A DNA stretch of 64,000 nt from NCBI GenBank assembly GCA_033782935.1, contig JAWQEG010001402.1, positions 266,001-330,000 of the forward strand. The letters are read 5' to 3'. The position numbers were made by a program, and so were the translations under genes. Each line of letters opens with the position of its first letter. The stretch's first letter is position 1. The notes under the pieces were generated by a model. It saw nothing but the letters and a program-made list of their open reading frames with translations, was not told where the DNA came from and searched no databases. Positions 9,331 through 52,870 of the stretch are shown here, piece after piece. Origin of the DNA: Petrolisthes cinctipes (lineage: Eukaryota; Arthropoda; Malacostraca; Decapoda; Porcellanidae).

Positions 9331-11090
9331 TGGCATGGCGGCGAAGCTGACAGTGAATGGAGTAAATTGGTCCTTGGTGGCAAGTTTATTTGCGGATGAC
9401 ACTGCTGATGGCTGAGAGTGAAAGAGAGTTATTACAGAGAGTGGTGGACGAGTTTCAGTCTGTGTAAACGAAGGAAACTGAAGGTGAATGTTGGTAAAAG
9501 TAAGGTGATGGTATTGGGGAGAGCAGAAACTGAAGTGATTGACTTTGCCACACCTTACAGACTGGTAGTACCAACTGAGACTCATCACAACACCCTTCAA
9601 ACCATACAGAACAGAGCCCTAAAGATAATCACAGGCTGCACAGCTACCACACCTACAGACCACCTACACTATGAAACCAAAATCCTCAAAATCAAGGATT
9701 ACCTTGACATGAGAGGCACAAACACTTGCTGCAGCCTCCACAAACCCACAACATCCACTACACTACATGGCACAACACCCACACATGCCAAGGAACATCA
9801 AAACAACACCCAGTACACGATACCATACACAAATACTATCATCTCTTACACCCTGCCCACCCCAAACCAATCTCCAGAAACACATCCATACTCAAATCAC
9901 TCATCAATCCATCCAAACACTCAAAAACAACAATCAGCTGCATGCACGACCTCCTGACATCCACCCATCCGATCCTCCCTTCCCCGTGAGGACAGAGGCC
10001 ACCACCCGGCCCTTCTGACATATCAGAAGAGGCTGGATGGAGCCATTGCGGATGCCTGTCAGGGATGCAACACAGCACCCCATTCTATTAAACACATTAT
10101 TGAAGACTGCAATGCACACAACCACACTCGCCAACAACACAACATACACTCTCTGAGGGCACTGTGGGAAAGCCCGGTTCAGGCCATGACCTTCCTCAGG
10201 AGCTCGGGGCTGCTCGGCCAGACAGCTTGAGGAACTTCAACAACAACAACTGGGATGGAATGTGAGATAACTTTAGGGGGTGAGAGGATGGAGGAGGTGA
10301 GGGAATTCAAGTATCTGGGAACAGTTCTGTGTAAAAATGGAAGTATGGAAGGAGAAATCAGTGAGGGGCAGGCAGGTCATAGGTGCACCTGCACTGGGGA
10401 GGATTATGAAGGGTAGGATGGAGGAGGTGAGGGAATTCAAGTATCTGGGAACAGTTCTGTGTAAAAATGGAAGTATGGAAGGAGAAATCAGGGAGAGAGC
10501 AGTGAGGGGCAGGCAGGTCATAGGTGCACTGGGGAGGATTATGAAGGGTAAGAATGTGAGTATGGAAGTGAAAAAGGGACTGAGAAATAGTATAATCCTG
10601 CCAACACTGATGTATGCGTCAGAGACATGGACATGGAGTAGGGCTCATCAGTCTAGAATAGGTGCTGTGGAAATGAGTTACTTAAGAGGAGCATGTGGAC
10701 TTACTAGGTGGGAAGGAGAAAGTAATGAGAGATGTGGTATGGGCGAGAAGGCAATTGGTATTGAGTGTGGAGTGGTTGAGAGAGTGAAGCGTAATACATT
10801 AAGATGGTTTGGACATGTAGAGAGAATGCAAGGTGAGGAGTTTGTAAAGAAGATGTACGGAAGTGAAGTTGCGGCACCTGGTGTGAGAGGCAGACCTCCG
10901 ATTAGATGGCAGAACAGTGTGGAAGAGTATGTAAAGGAGAGAAACGTGAGGGGCAGAGAAGGACTTGACCAGGTAAGGAGGGAGTGTTGGAACAGGGAAA
11001 CTGGAGACACTTCTGCGGTGGCCACTCCTTTGGAAGCCGGAAGGAGTTTCCGTAAGGGAACGAGGCATCAGAGCTATAAATAGATAGGTC
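9331..11090 (+). mobile_element. Composite LINE: RTE-like fragment with a second LINE inserted in it
   Basis: The outer element shows the end of the reverse transcriptase (SLFADDT) and, after the insertion, the C-terminal region (FKYLGTVLCKNG, RWFGHVERM) to a short ATAG-type tail. Between about 9585 and 10245 lies a different LINE 3' end (LQTIQNRALKIITGC, CNTAPHSIKHIIEDC, tail with CAACAACAAC). A 110-bp tandem duplication repeats the VREFKYLGTVLCKNG segment (10290-10500). Several frameshifts make it dead. The same composite occurs reversed at 18545-20298. Confidence 0.8.
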
Positions 11091-11360
11091 TGTTGTTTTG
11101 CAAATCACAGAATCACTTGGTAGACCATTCATTGCAGTACAGTACTTCCACAATAATGAATGATCTCTCTTTACATATAGACTTGTAAGTTAATATAGAT
11201 TAATTTAGGTTATGTAGACGAAGGGGTTTCACCCTGACAAAATAAGTATAATTTGCCGCTGACCTTGGTCAATGAATATGAGAGCCCTGGGATAATAATT
11301 GGTATATTCAGTAAGGGACTGAGTGTATAATTAAGTCGTGGTGGATACAAGTAAGTTTTC
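11091..11360. repeat. Dispersed repeat fragment and partial MITE
   Basis: 11090-11190 matches the repeat at 1130-1215. 11305-11360 duplicates one end of the adjacent CCCTGGATATAC MITE. No gene. Confidence 0.5.
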
Positions 11361-11554
11361 AATAGAAGATGATTAAATTCAGTACATATATCCTTTTATC
11401 ACAGGCTCAGTAAGTCACACATTAGTCTGTATGGTAATGAATAACTGAAGCCTGGAAAGACATTTGGTGGTCTTCAATGAGGGACTGAGTGTAAAATGAT
11501 AAAGTGGTGGATATAAGTATGTATTCATTGTATATCCAGGGCCTACTGTACACA
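11361..11554. repeat. CCCTGGATATAC-family MITE
   Basis: Nearly complete copy, orientation TAAGATGATTAAAT to TATATCCAGGGCC. The termini resemble pogo/Tigger-type inverted repeats (inference). Confidence 0.75.
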
Positions 11555-11940
11555 CACGTACGGTATAAATTGCTGGCAATATGAAGGGTCCGCTATTTAG
11601 TGTCGCTTCTAAATGCACTATTTAATGTTCAGTGCAGAATTAACACAGTATATTTTCCTCAATACACACACATGGTATATTAGTGTTCTATTTGGAGTTG
11701 GTTTACAGAACACTTTAGGTAAACTATGAATTGCTCACATGAAATAGTCCTGAATTTTTTTTTTTTTTTTTTTTTTTTTTCACAACCATTAGTAATTCAT
11801 GGAGATTTTTTTGTCTGTATGCTTTAATTTTTATTTTTCTGTTTATATGAAATTATATTTTTAAGTGTTAGGCAAAGTTACCCGCTCTTGTATGCGTCTG
11901 GATAAATATGAAACAAATAACTAGTTCATATATTTATCTA
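11555..11940. other. Intergenic, no gene seen
   Basis: AT-rich sequence with a poly-T run at about 11757-11780. Confidence 0.4.
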
Positions 11941-11949
11941 TTCTATATC

Positions 11950-12550
11950 TCTGATGCCTCCCTCCCCTTACATTCACATTTCTCTCCAGGTCCCTCCCTC
12001 CACTTCTCTCTCTTACACTTTCTTTGTAAACTCTCCAATTTGTTGTTGTTGATGTTCTCCCGGTGCAGAATGGCCTCCTGCCCCACAGACCCCTGATGCA
12101 CTCTGGTCGCAGTGAAAAACAAAACAAAAACAAATTAAAATAAAGGAGGGGCTGCATGGCTACTGAAGCACATCCCAGGGAAATGGGACCAGAGCTTACT
12201 GGACCAGGGAGTCTGCTGGGGCCTCCGACCGCCAGGGAGATTTGGGGGAAGGTCTTTGATCCCACACCCAGTGCTGTGGGCCCAAGTCCACGTTACCACA
12301 AGAGCTACAAGTAGGGCCGCACCTTCCATGAGACCAGTCCTGAAGGGACCATAAAGGTCGAGGGAGTTTGGACTGCTGCATGCAAAGGGATAATGCATCC
12401 CCCCTGGGCAGTCTCCATTTTGTATTCTCTCCTTATGTCCAAACCATCTCAATGTTGTTGTTGCAGTTCCTCAAGTTGTCTGGCCGAGCAGCCTCGAGCT
12501 CCTGAGTAAGGCCATGGCTTGAACTGGTCTCTCCCAGAGTGCTTAAACTC
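11950..12550 (-). mobile_element. RTE-like LINE 3' fragment interrupted by two AAC-tailed insertions
   Basis: 11950-12040 and 12410-12452 are the C-terminal part of the same LINE as 18545-20298. The AAC-tailed retroposon (about 12041-12410, reverse) splits it. At 12453 a second reverse insertion, the 3' end of the other LINE (CTCAAGTTGTCTGGCCGAGC), follows. Confidence 0.65.
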
Positions 12551-12758
12551 TCACTCACACCACACTTCTCATATAGCCTACATTGTGACTCGCACCACAC
12601 CTCTCATATAGCCTACATTGTGACTCGCACCACACCTCTCATATAGCCTACATTGTGACTCACACCACACCTCATATAGCCTACATTGTGACTCACACCA
12701 CACCTCTCATATACCCTACATTGTGACTCACACCACACCTCTCATATACTGTACATTG
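12551..12758. repeat. 36-bp minisatellite, about 6 units
   Basis: Unit CACACCTCTCATATAGCC then TACATTGTGACTC, repeated with minor changes. Flanks match the adjacent LINE (cf. 18890-18930), so it appears to be an expansion inside LINE sequence. Confidence 0.85.
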
Positions 12759-12879
12759 TCATTACTTTCCCCATCCCACCTTGTCAGACCTCATGCTGCT
12801 CTCAGGTAACTCACTTCCACTGCACATAATCACTTTCCAATTTACCAACAAAATAATCTCCTGTCAAGTCTTTATGAAG
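12759..12879 (-). mobile_element. Continuation of RTE-like LINE fragment
   Basis: Reads as the reverse complement of the ATGAGGTC/CTGAGAG segment found at 10670-10700, then becomes unique. Confidence 0.4.
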
Positions 12880-13222
12880 CAGTACATAAAATCTGGTGTT
12901 GCATATACTGTATATCAATACATTAGTTAATTAAATATCTTTTCTATATTCAGCAGTATATTAAATCTGGTGTTTCATATGGATTATTGCATTAATTAAA
13001 TACCTTTTCTTTATGAATCCAATTAAATCAGGGGTGTTATATGTACAAAAACATTAGTTAATCATATACCTTTTCTTTCTACAGCATAGTGTTTGTGTGT
13101 TATATGAATCAGTTTATTAATTAAATGCCTTTTCTGCCAACAGCATGATGTGTGTATTTGTGCATTATATAATTATATCAGTTTATTAATTAAGTACCTT
13201 TACTGCCTACAGCATGATGTGT
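12880..13222. repeat. Minisatellite of about 65-70-bp units, 5 copies
   Basis: Each unit contains AAATCTGGTGTT or ATGATGTGTG, then TTAATTAAAT and CCTTTTCT. Divergence grows between distant copies. Confidence 0.75.
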
Positions 13223-13369
13223 GAGTACAGAGGGGATTGACTGAACTGATGCAAGACACCAAGTTATTAATACAAGAGCCATCTACTGTATTCGTAGGTG
13301 ACAACTAAAGCAAACCTTAAAGGTGCAGTTCTCTCGTTGTTAAATTGAAGGGTTACCGATTCCAGTAAT

Positions 13370-13800
13370 GAAACGAGTTACCTGAGAGGAGTGCATGGCC
13401 TAATGAGGTGGGATGTGGAAAGTAATGAGTATAATGGTGAGAATGATGAGTGTAATGTGCAAAGTAACGAGTGTAATATGTGTGGTGGAAATGAATATAC
13501 CAAGTGGGATGGAAAAAGTAAAGAGTGTGTGTATGAGAGATGTGGTTTGGACATGTGGAGAGAATGCAAGATGTGGAGTTTGCAAAGGTTCATGGAAGTG
13601 AAATTGTGGGACCTGGTGTGAGAGGCAGACCATAGGTCAGAGTGGAAGAGTCCATAAGGGAGAGAAGTGTGAGGGGCAGAGAGCTTGATCAAATAAGGAG
13701 GGAGTGTTAGAACAGGGAAAACTGGAGACTCTTCTGCCATGGCCACCCACTTGGGGGGGGAGTTCACAGAGGGAACGAGGCGTCAGAGCTATAGACACAC
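13370..13800 (+). mobile_element. Degenerate RTE-like LINE 3' fragment
   Basis: It keeps the order of the LINE C-terminus (GAGTTACCTGAGAGGA, TTTGGACATGTGGAGAGAAT, GTGTGAGAGGCAGACC, GAGCTATAGAC), with an internal tandem expansion of AGTAATGAGTGTAATG-like units at 13415-13520. Frames are broken. Confidence 0.7.
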
Positions 13801-14251
13801 AGAATGCAATAAATTAATTAAATCCTTCAGAATTGACAACTCAATATGATATTGCTCTTTGTAAACATGTCCTAGTCAGCTCCTGTAGCAAAAAGTTCAA
13901 AGGTATGGCCATTAATAATAGCTGTGGTGAGCTGAAGACATGGCAGTTCAGAATACCTTTGTGTAATGTAGATGCCAAGTGAAATGAGGTAGAGACTCCT
14001 TAACCACCATCAGTTCCTGAGAATGGCTAAATAAATTGAACATATCAAAATAAGGAAGGTATTCCATGATATCAGAAAGGCTCATTTGAGTTCACCATAA
14101 AATCTTACTGGAAGACACACTGCATCCGATGGGTTTGAAGACATAGTATTGTACAATAGGCAGTAAAAGTCCTGTCACCTCACTCGCTCCATCGCTTTTG
14201 AAGGACAACATAAAGAATAATTATCAAACACACATTCACCAACACAGAATT
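13801..14251. other. Intergenic, no gene seen
   Basis: No motif, hairpin or exon-like sequence recognised. Confidence 0.4.
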
Positions 14252-14260
14252 ACAATATCC

Positions 14261-14813
14261 TGGATTGCCCAGGGGAGCTGACTTTATTCTCTGTAATACT
14301 AGCTATCCCCCACAGGGCTAAAATAAAGATTGTTGTAGGATCTAGTCACTTTCTAGTGGATTTGAAGAGATCTGCCCACATGGATTAAAAATCCACGTGA
14401 GGTGTAATGCAACCGAAGGCTTTTTTTTTCACTGCTGTGTGGACCTCCAGCATACGGGGATGCATTATCCCTTTGGATGCAGCAGTCCAAACTCCCTCCC
14501 ACTTTATGGTCCTTTCAGGACTGGTCTCATGGAAGGTGCGGCCCCACTTGTAGCTCTTGTGGTAACGTGGACTTGGGCCCACAGCCAGTTGGCTGTGGGA
14601 TCAAAGACCTTCCCCCAATCTCCCTGGCAGTCAGAGGCCCCCAGACTCCCTGGTCTAGTAAGCTCTGGTCCCATTTCCCTGGGATGTGCTTCAGTAGCCC
14701 AGGCATATAGGGCCAGCCCCTCCTTTATTTAATTTGTTTTTTCACTGCGACCAGAGTGTACCGGGGGTCTGAGGGGCAGGAGGCCATTCTGCGCGGGGAA
14801 AACATCAACAACA
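14261..14813 (+). mobile_element. AAC-tailed retroposon, complete copy with 9-bp TSD
   Basis: 553 bp from TGGATTGCCCAGGGG to a (CAA)n tail, flanked by ACAATATCC at 14252-14260 and 14814-14822. It has no pol gene. Length and target duplication fit a SINE-like retroposon or a LINE 3' segment moved in trans (inference). Confidence 0.85.
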
Positions 14814-14881
14814 ACAATATCCAGGGAAAAATTAATAAACTTGTCAAGTTCTTCAGTTTACGAGTCTGTGAAGCTTATGCA

Positions 14882-16176
14882 GGGCGATTCAAAAGAAACG
14901 TTACCTATTATAGAATGGACTTGAAATAATGGAAAATAGGTTGTAATTTTGTTTTCTTACAACAAATAGCACCATGGACATGTGTTGTTGATACACATCG
15001 CCATATCCTGTGCACTCTAAGGAGTGCTTTATTCTCAGCTGAAGCAAGATGTTGTTTTCCCAAGCGCAACTTGTCTTATTCTTGAACAATATTTATCAAC
15101 ATGATCTTATGCACAAGTGAAAAGATCGTTTCAAGCACGATATCCTGATGCCCCCATTATCAATAAGATGACAATTTCAAGACTGGTTGACCGTTTTTGT
15201 GAGATTAGAGGTGTGCATGACATCTGTGTTGACTGATGAGAAGATTGAAGATGTGAAGGAGTGGTTACAAAGATCGGGTTACAAAAATATTGGGAAATTT
15301 GCATCATAGGCACAAATGTCTTACTCTATTGCACAGAGAGCTGCAAAGAAACTACACCTGCGGCAATATCACATTCATGTGGTTCAAGAACTGCGACAAC
15401 CAGACTTGGTAAAGCGTTTACAGTATTGCAGGTGGTTTGAATTATTTGTTGAGTAACATGGAGTTGGCATGCTTGACAATGTTTTCTTTAGTGATGAAGC
15501 ATGGTTCCACCTTAGTGGTTATGTTAACAGTCAGAACAGTAGGATGTGGTGTAGTGAAAATCTACATATGTTTCATGAAAAATCCTTGCATTCTCAAAAA
15601 CTTGGAGTATGGTGTGCGTGCTGTAAGTCACCGGCGTGTGGTGGGTCCAATTTTCTTTGAGGCAACAGTGAATGGTGATGTATACCGGGATATAATCACA
15701 CAGTTCCTCGCACTTCTTGACGAGGATGAACGTTACTGCTGGTTTCAGCAAGACGCATCGTCACATGAAACTATGGCATAACTGTGAGTTTTTTGCTAAC
15801 CGACTCATTTCCAAAAACATGTGGCCTCCAAGATCGCCAGACCTTAACATCTCCCGATTACTTTCTATGGGGTCACCTAAAAGGCGTGGTCTATCAGACT
15901 AACCCACACACATTAGACTAACTGAAAGCTAACATTGAAACTGCAATTGCAAACATTACACAAAATATTTGCTAACAAGGTAAAAAGGGTACGAGCTTGC
16001 ATTCATGAAAATGGATCACACTTTGAACATACAGTATGCTGTGAATATGATCTGCTATTGCTTCTTAAACACTGTACATAAGTTCTATTTCATGTTTTTC
16101 ATTTATATATACAGCATATAATATACTTGTAATAAATATAATATGCAGTCTGGATAACGTTTCTTTTGAATCGCCC
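14882..16176 (+). mobile_element. mariner/IS630-type DNA transposon, inactive
   Basis: 1295 bp with inverted termini GGGCGATTCAAAAGAAACG (left) and its complement at the right end. It encodes transposase fragments in several frames: FSDEAWFH, VVGPIFFEATVNG, FQQDASSHET, WPPRSPDLN. These carry the three catalytic Asp positions. At least two frameshifts and stops, and a shortened spacing between the second and third Asp blocks (86 nt), show that it is dead. Confidence 0.85.
15437..15915 (+). pseudogene. mariner-type transposase remnant
   Basis: Catalytic-domain pieces are spread over frames at 15469-15660, 15437-15781 and 15717-15902. FSDEAWFH holds the first Asp, QQD the second, PRSPDL the third. 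A stop follows the second Asp block and the frame shifts before the third. Confidence 0.8.
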
Positions 16177-16893
16177 ATTTCCATATTGTACTTGGGGACT
16201 TGGCAGATGACTGTACATGTTACTAGTCCATGGTAATTAAAAACAATATCTTAAATACTTCTCAAAATGTTTCATAAACTGGTAGTATGGTATGGTACGG
16301 TTATACCAATAATGCAATTATGTGTACTCTGTCTTTATTACAGTTTGTTTGAAGAATTTTGGCCGCATGCACAAACCTTCACTTGTACACTGCCCCTCCC
16401 TCCCTCAACATTCATTCACTAATCATTGGACTTCACCAACAGCACTTACAAAGATAAAACAAATTTACTGTGAACATAATTGGCTTCATAAACTGTCATA
16501 CATAACAAATCGAGACATGCAGGTGACCAAAATTGTCTTCTCAATTATTTATTTAATGTCAGTAGTAAAATTTTCTCTCCCAATAGAGCATAAAAACAAG
16601 TCAAATGCTGAATATATATATACTTACTGTATATGCAGAAACCTCACCTCACTGTGAGATATGTATACAAAAGAACCACAGGAGAAATTATAGGAGAGAC
16701 TAAAAGTACTTTATATTACACACCCAGATAGAACGATACAGAAACACTTACATCTCTGCAACATTTTTTCTTAGGATACAAAATACTTACTGTTTCTCAT
16801 GTGATTTCTCAGGTGATTTTTTTTACATTCATAATACAGTATTGCATATAAAATGACTATACATATGTAAGATACACATGGGTGTCATTGAAA
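16177..16893. other. 3' flank of U2SURP, probable 3' UTR
   Basis: Downstream (leftward) of the U2SURP stop. Minus-strand AATAAA hexamers occur at 16548-16553 (about 340 nt after the stop) and 16334-16339. Either could be the poly(A) signal. The true end cannot be set from sequence. Confidence 0.4.
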
Positions 16894-48215
<31,322 letters not shown>

Positions 48216-49333
48216 GGTGGTGGTGATGGTAGTAGTGATGGTGGTTGTAATGGTGGTGAAGATATTACTGTACTGTAAAAGACTGTGTGTATCATTAAAC
48301 TACTTCTTGAGAAAAAGTTTTCTTTGTCACTGGGTTCCATTTCTTTTGCAATGCAAGTTTAAGATGACTCACAGAATAAGAATACACAGTTTTTGCCCAA
48401 TCTTATTTTGGGTAATCCTTAATTCCCTGTTTTTATCTGTTGAAATATAATTTTTACAGTGCTCTCTGACCATGTTTAATCCCCCCCCCCCCAAGAGGCT
48501 GGATTGAGGGGTCCTTTTATTTTAACAGATAAAACCAGAGAATAATGGATTATCCAAAATGTGCTTGGAAAAAATTGTGTTTTCCATTTCTGTGGCTCAA
48601 CTATTACCAGTGATACATGCAATTTTGACCCTCATTTATTGCAGAAATATATTTCTTAAAGTGTGGGAGTTTTGTATGAAATAATGTCATGAAATATTCT
48701 CTACAGAACAGTACAGTAGCAATTATGAATACCTTGAGGGTGGTTTACTCCCCATCATCTTCTAAATGAACAATATCATCCAAAGGTTGTGACAGAGACT
48801 ACACAGTAGGAGGAATAAGGCCCCACCAACACAAGTCCCAGATTATCATTATGTGACTGTACAAACCAAAACTGTCTATACTGCCATTGTGTACACGGTG
48901 GCCTTGAGGTGGGAGATACCACCCCCTCCACATCCACCATAAGCTGCCCTTACAAGATCAATACTTTCTGACAATATTATATTGTTTATATTCTAAATTT
49001 TGACAACTCATATATTTAATAATATTTAACAAACCTGGACAAATTTTTCAACTTTTGAGTTATCACTTGCCAGTCTATACCAGGAAGATTTATGTGGTGT
49101 ACCAGGTAGCCTACTGTATGTACAGAATGTCTACATATTCTGTATGGCAAATCTTGTGTTGCAATTAGCATTTGCATTAGATAATGTACTACAGTACCAC
49201 ATTTTATTTTGGCAATATGGTCAATGAATGGTGATGATATATATACAGTATAGAGAGATATACTGGCTATAGATGACGATAAAAACAGGAATCACTACAC
49301 ACAATATATTTGCCTCACACAATCAATATCAAT
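48216..49333. other. 5' flank of U2SURP
   Basis: Begins with an ACC/ATC-rich run just upstream of the start codon, then half a TGGTATTA MITE (48285-48340), a C homopolymer at 48481 and AT-rich unique sequence. No TATA box or second gene could be supported. Confidence 0.4.
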
Positions 49334-50657
49334 AGGGGGTTCTCACTCAGCTGATCAGCGTGACGTCACGATGTAAACATCCGCCATGTTGGTAGACTGG
49401 CAGGGTTGCCATTTGGTATTTTTCATTACCAAATCAGGTCCAATTTAGTAATGAAAAATCTGTTTGGTAATATATAATTTGATTTGGTATTGGAACTGAA
49501 AGGTGAATTGTCTGCTGTCTTGTAGATTAACTTACAGTACTACAAAACCTTCATCTACACAACATAGGCTACTGCTATTTTTAAGTGGAGATAATTACTC
49601 CTATACCGGTATATCAAATGTCTTGGTATATATATATATATACTGTATATATAATTGTGAGTGTAAGAAATATATACATACAGTATAATCATATATTACA
49701 CTAAACGTACGATAACTCCATTTACCTATTAGAAACACAGGGTGTTCTCGGTATTCGCGCTATCATAGTTCTGAAACCTACCAATCAAATCTCGTCTACG
49801 CATTCATAAACATTGATCTGGTTAATGCAAATATTAATAGCATAACTGCATAAGATTTAAAAGATAGTAAGAGGGTGCAGTTGTTGCGCGAGTAGCAGCC
49901 AATGCGATTGTACAGATCGTGAATAGGCTATGCTACCCGGTCATAGCCTATGTGACTATTTGATATCATCACCCAACCCTGAGTACAACTTCCAGTCCAT
50001 GAAATGCCACAAAAGTTTAAAGGCACACTACTTTCTTACCATTGGTTGAGTTAAAGAAATGATAGTATGACAAACATCAAGACCAGCATCAACTTGGGCA
50101 CCATGTAGACCTTCATACAGCCCGTAAAGCACGATATATATTTACCCTTATTTCTCTGCATAATATTCATATCTGCCACTGAATGAGCTAACACTTTAAA
50201 TTATTATCTCATATGGTTATTATAGAGGAGAATATTAATTTCAAACTAATCATTATTTTCCTGTCATTATTAGGGTTTTCCCCTACCCAAAACCCCCAAT
50301 TTCCCCAGCTCTTCCCCAAGATTGTAGGGGGAGGAGAGGGGTTTGATGTTGGCTCCCTGGATATTCGGGAGAACCATAAATTCCTTCTCTTGATCAGCAG
50401 TTTCTCGTGTGCTTCTCCTTGGTTTCCTATCACCTTAGGGATCCGAAAGAAGGACAAACCAGGAAGTTTGTCTGTGTTATAACATCTCACCATGCAGCTA
50501 AACCGTGACATTCTTAAATATCCCCTTAAAGGTGGTCTAACACTCATCCAAATCAATGAAACGTGCTAGACATAACCACTACCCTCTGCTTATATACAAA
50601 GAGGTATACTACCAACATGGCCGCCGAGCGCACCGTGACGTCACATGAGAACTCCCT
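49334..50657. mobile_element. THAP-encoding DNA transposon derivative, about 50-bp TIRs
   Basis: Ends AGGGGGTTCTCACTCAGCTG and, reversed, AGGGAGTTCTCATGTGACGT, both followed by GTGACGTCAC and CCATGTTGGTAG. 1.32 kb, non-autonomous. The THAP exon suggests a P-element/THAP9-type origin (inference). Confidence 0.75.
50330..50508 (-). pseudogene. THAP-domain fragment
   Basis: From the ATG near 50508 the minus strand encodes MSRFSCMVRCYN, KLPGLSFFRIPK and KRRNLWFSRISRE. This is the C2CH THAP start (CxxxC, then FFRIP and a LW..RI helix). The distal Cys/His pair is not seen, so the domain is partial. Confidence 0.7.
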
Positions 50658-50744
50658 ATTATCTATTCAAAATCAAAGCCAAATATTCTAATGTGTACAT
50701 TTTGCTTCACCCAAAACTTCCAATTTCCCACACACACTCTAGAG

Positions 50745-51086
50745 CAGTGGTTCTTATAGTTCTATGCCTCACGTCCCCCTCTGCATTATGTATAGATCCC
50801 ACCCACCCCTATCCCTTAAAATGTTTACCAAACAGTATACTATAAATTTAAAATTACTGGTACTTATGGTATGGGTAGGGTGGCAAGCGGAGCGAGCCAT
50901 ATCAGCTGGGCAGTATTTGCAATATATATATATACCCGGTGTATATATATATATATAGAGAGAGAGAAAAAAAAAACTTGTGGAAACAGTTTTTGGCAAT
51001 TTTGCAATAATTAACATCACAGATTATTTACCAAAACCCTGCTCACGCCCTCCTAGGGGGGCGTGACCCCAGTTTAAGAACCACTG
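50745..51086. mobile_element. hAT MITE with 8-bp TSD
   Basis: 342 bp with CAGTGGTTCTTATAG / AGTTTAAGAACCACTG termini, flanked by CTCTAGAG and CTCTAGAC (one mismatch). The classic hAT terminus. Contains a TA microsatellite. Confidence 0.9.
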
Positions 51087-51358
51087 CTCTAGACTGTAAC
51101 TTAGGGGTAGGAATGGGATGGCAATAATGACAAAACAGAGTACAGTAAATAGTAAGTACATAATACAACCAATGGATACAAAATAAATCAAATAATAACA
51201 CTCCATGAGAATACAATATAAAATAAATGTCAAATGTTTGGAGGCATGATTAATGAGTTGTACCAATAATTATGAGGAGTAGAATATAACATGTTTTGAA
51301 ATAAGAGTAACATAAATACGTAAAATATAAAGACTCAACACAAACACACACACATTCT

Positions 51359-51730
51359 GGTATTTATTGAAAGATTTACCCTTTTGTAGCAGTGTTGCCA
51401 GATCCGGCTAGGTCCTAGTAATTGGCCCTGGTCATTTCCTGTACTTTACCACGGTTATTTCCCGGTAGACTGCCCAGGTTAGGTCCCGGTAGTTTGCCCA
51501 GGTTAGGTCCCGGTAGTTTGCCCAGGTTAGGTCCCGGTAGTCTGATGCGGTCTAGGTTAGGTTAGGACATGCAAATTTCAAAATGACCCATTTGAATATG
51601 CCCTATCTTGGAAATGGGACATTTGCGGAGGAAATACCATAGAAGAAAATAGTCTTAGAATGGTCTAAATAAGTGGGTAGTGAAGGTAGAAAAAACGTAC
51701 GCAATAACGGTAATTCATTCAATATTTACC
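51359..51730 (+). mobile_element. hAT-like family C element, complete copy
   Basis: 372 bp, GGTATTTATTGAAAG to TCAATATTTACC, flanked by CACATTCT and CACATTCC. It carries three GTTTGCCCAGGTTAGGTCCC-type units against fewer in C1. Confidence 0.88.
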
Positions 51731-51898
51731 CACATTCCCTTACAGTAAGCCCCTAATCAACACATATAATACAATACATACTCCAGTTATGTATGTATGT
51801 ATGTATGTATAACACACAAACTCTGTGGGACCCTAAACTTGAACTTGAAACAAACAAACAAACAATGGCAGGTTAGTATTATATCGAGTTAAAACTAT

Positions 51899-52186
51899 GG
51901 GCCATATTCAAGAACATTCGTGGTGCATACGATGGTGTGGTAATGGTACGATGGCTCCATAGACAAACAACATATCCATCGTACCGGTACCACACCATCG
52001 TATACACCACGAATGTTCTTGAATATGAACCCAAGAGTGAGTGAGTTAGTTTGAACCGTATGCAAGAACCTCTGTCGTGCATACGATGGCGTGGTACCAC
52101 TACGATGGCTCTTTAGTTTTTCCAATGGAGCCATCGTACCAGTACAACACCATGGTATGTATCATGAATGTTCTTGAATACGGCCC
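51899..52186. repeat. Two tandem hairpin MITEs, family D
   Basis: Copies 51899-52028 and about 52062-52186. Each folds over most of its length: CAAGAACATTCGTGGTGCAT and GATGGTGTGGTA are mirrored on the other arm. Confidence 0.8.
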
Positions 52187-52547
52187 CACATAGTTAAAAT
52201 CAATGAGGGAAACACACATATATTCACACACATATATCTACATTAATGGCGAGTATTAGTTTATATTTGTGTTCATTATACATCATATATTACACCCACT
52301 TACCGTCCTATAATGGTATGTGTATAATAAAGGTGTCAGAGTGGTGTATAATGGGTGTTTGTTTATACTAGTGGGTGTATATGTATCACCCCAAGCAGCA
52401 GTCACCACCACGCCATTCTTAGCTACGTCACGTGACCAACAACAAACAAGGGAAGGTGTTATGGCGTCCATTATATATATATACATACATACATACATAC
52501 ATACATAACCCATCATATTATCACACATACATAATATACATACTTAT

Positions 52548-52870
52548 TGTTACGTCCTCAGTCCCGGGTCGGCTGAGGCACGAAATCAGGCTAATTGTTC
52601 CAAGAGGGGTAAAGCAGACTCAAGCTTTATAGTTTTAAAGCTTTAATTAATTTGATCTTTGATCTCTGGGTCCTTCTTTCCACAATATATTCCTAAACTA
52701 TATACCATAATATAGAGGTAACCTGGAACTACCCTAGGAATATAACAACATACAATATTCACATCTTCACATAATAGTGAAGATGTTTACACTACTAAAA
52801 CATAATGACGATGTGACATAAGCTTACGCTTTCCCCTGTATGGGTAGTGAAGATATGTCACACCGTAACA
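52548..52870 (-). repeat. 3' LTR of Gypsy-type element
   Basis: 323 bp, plus-strand TGTTACGTCC ... CACCGTAACA. Next to it lies the polypurine tract (complement of CCCCCTTTCC at 52871). Confidence 0.95.

Noticed and set aside
10678..11153. Minus-strand ORFs of 80-115 codons
   Set aside because: Antisense shadows of the LINE C-terminus, repeated identically at 18568-19018.
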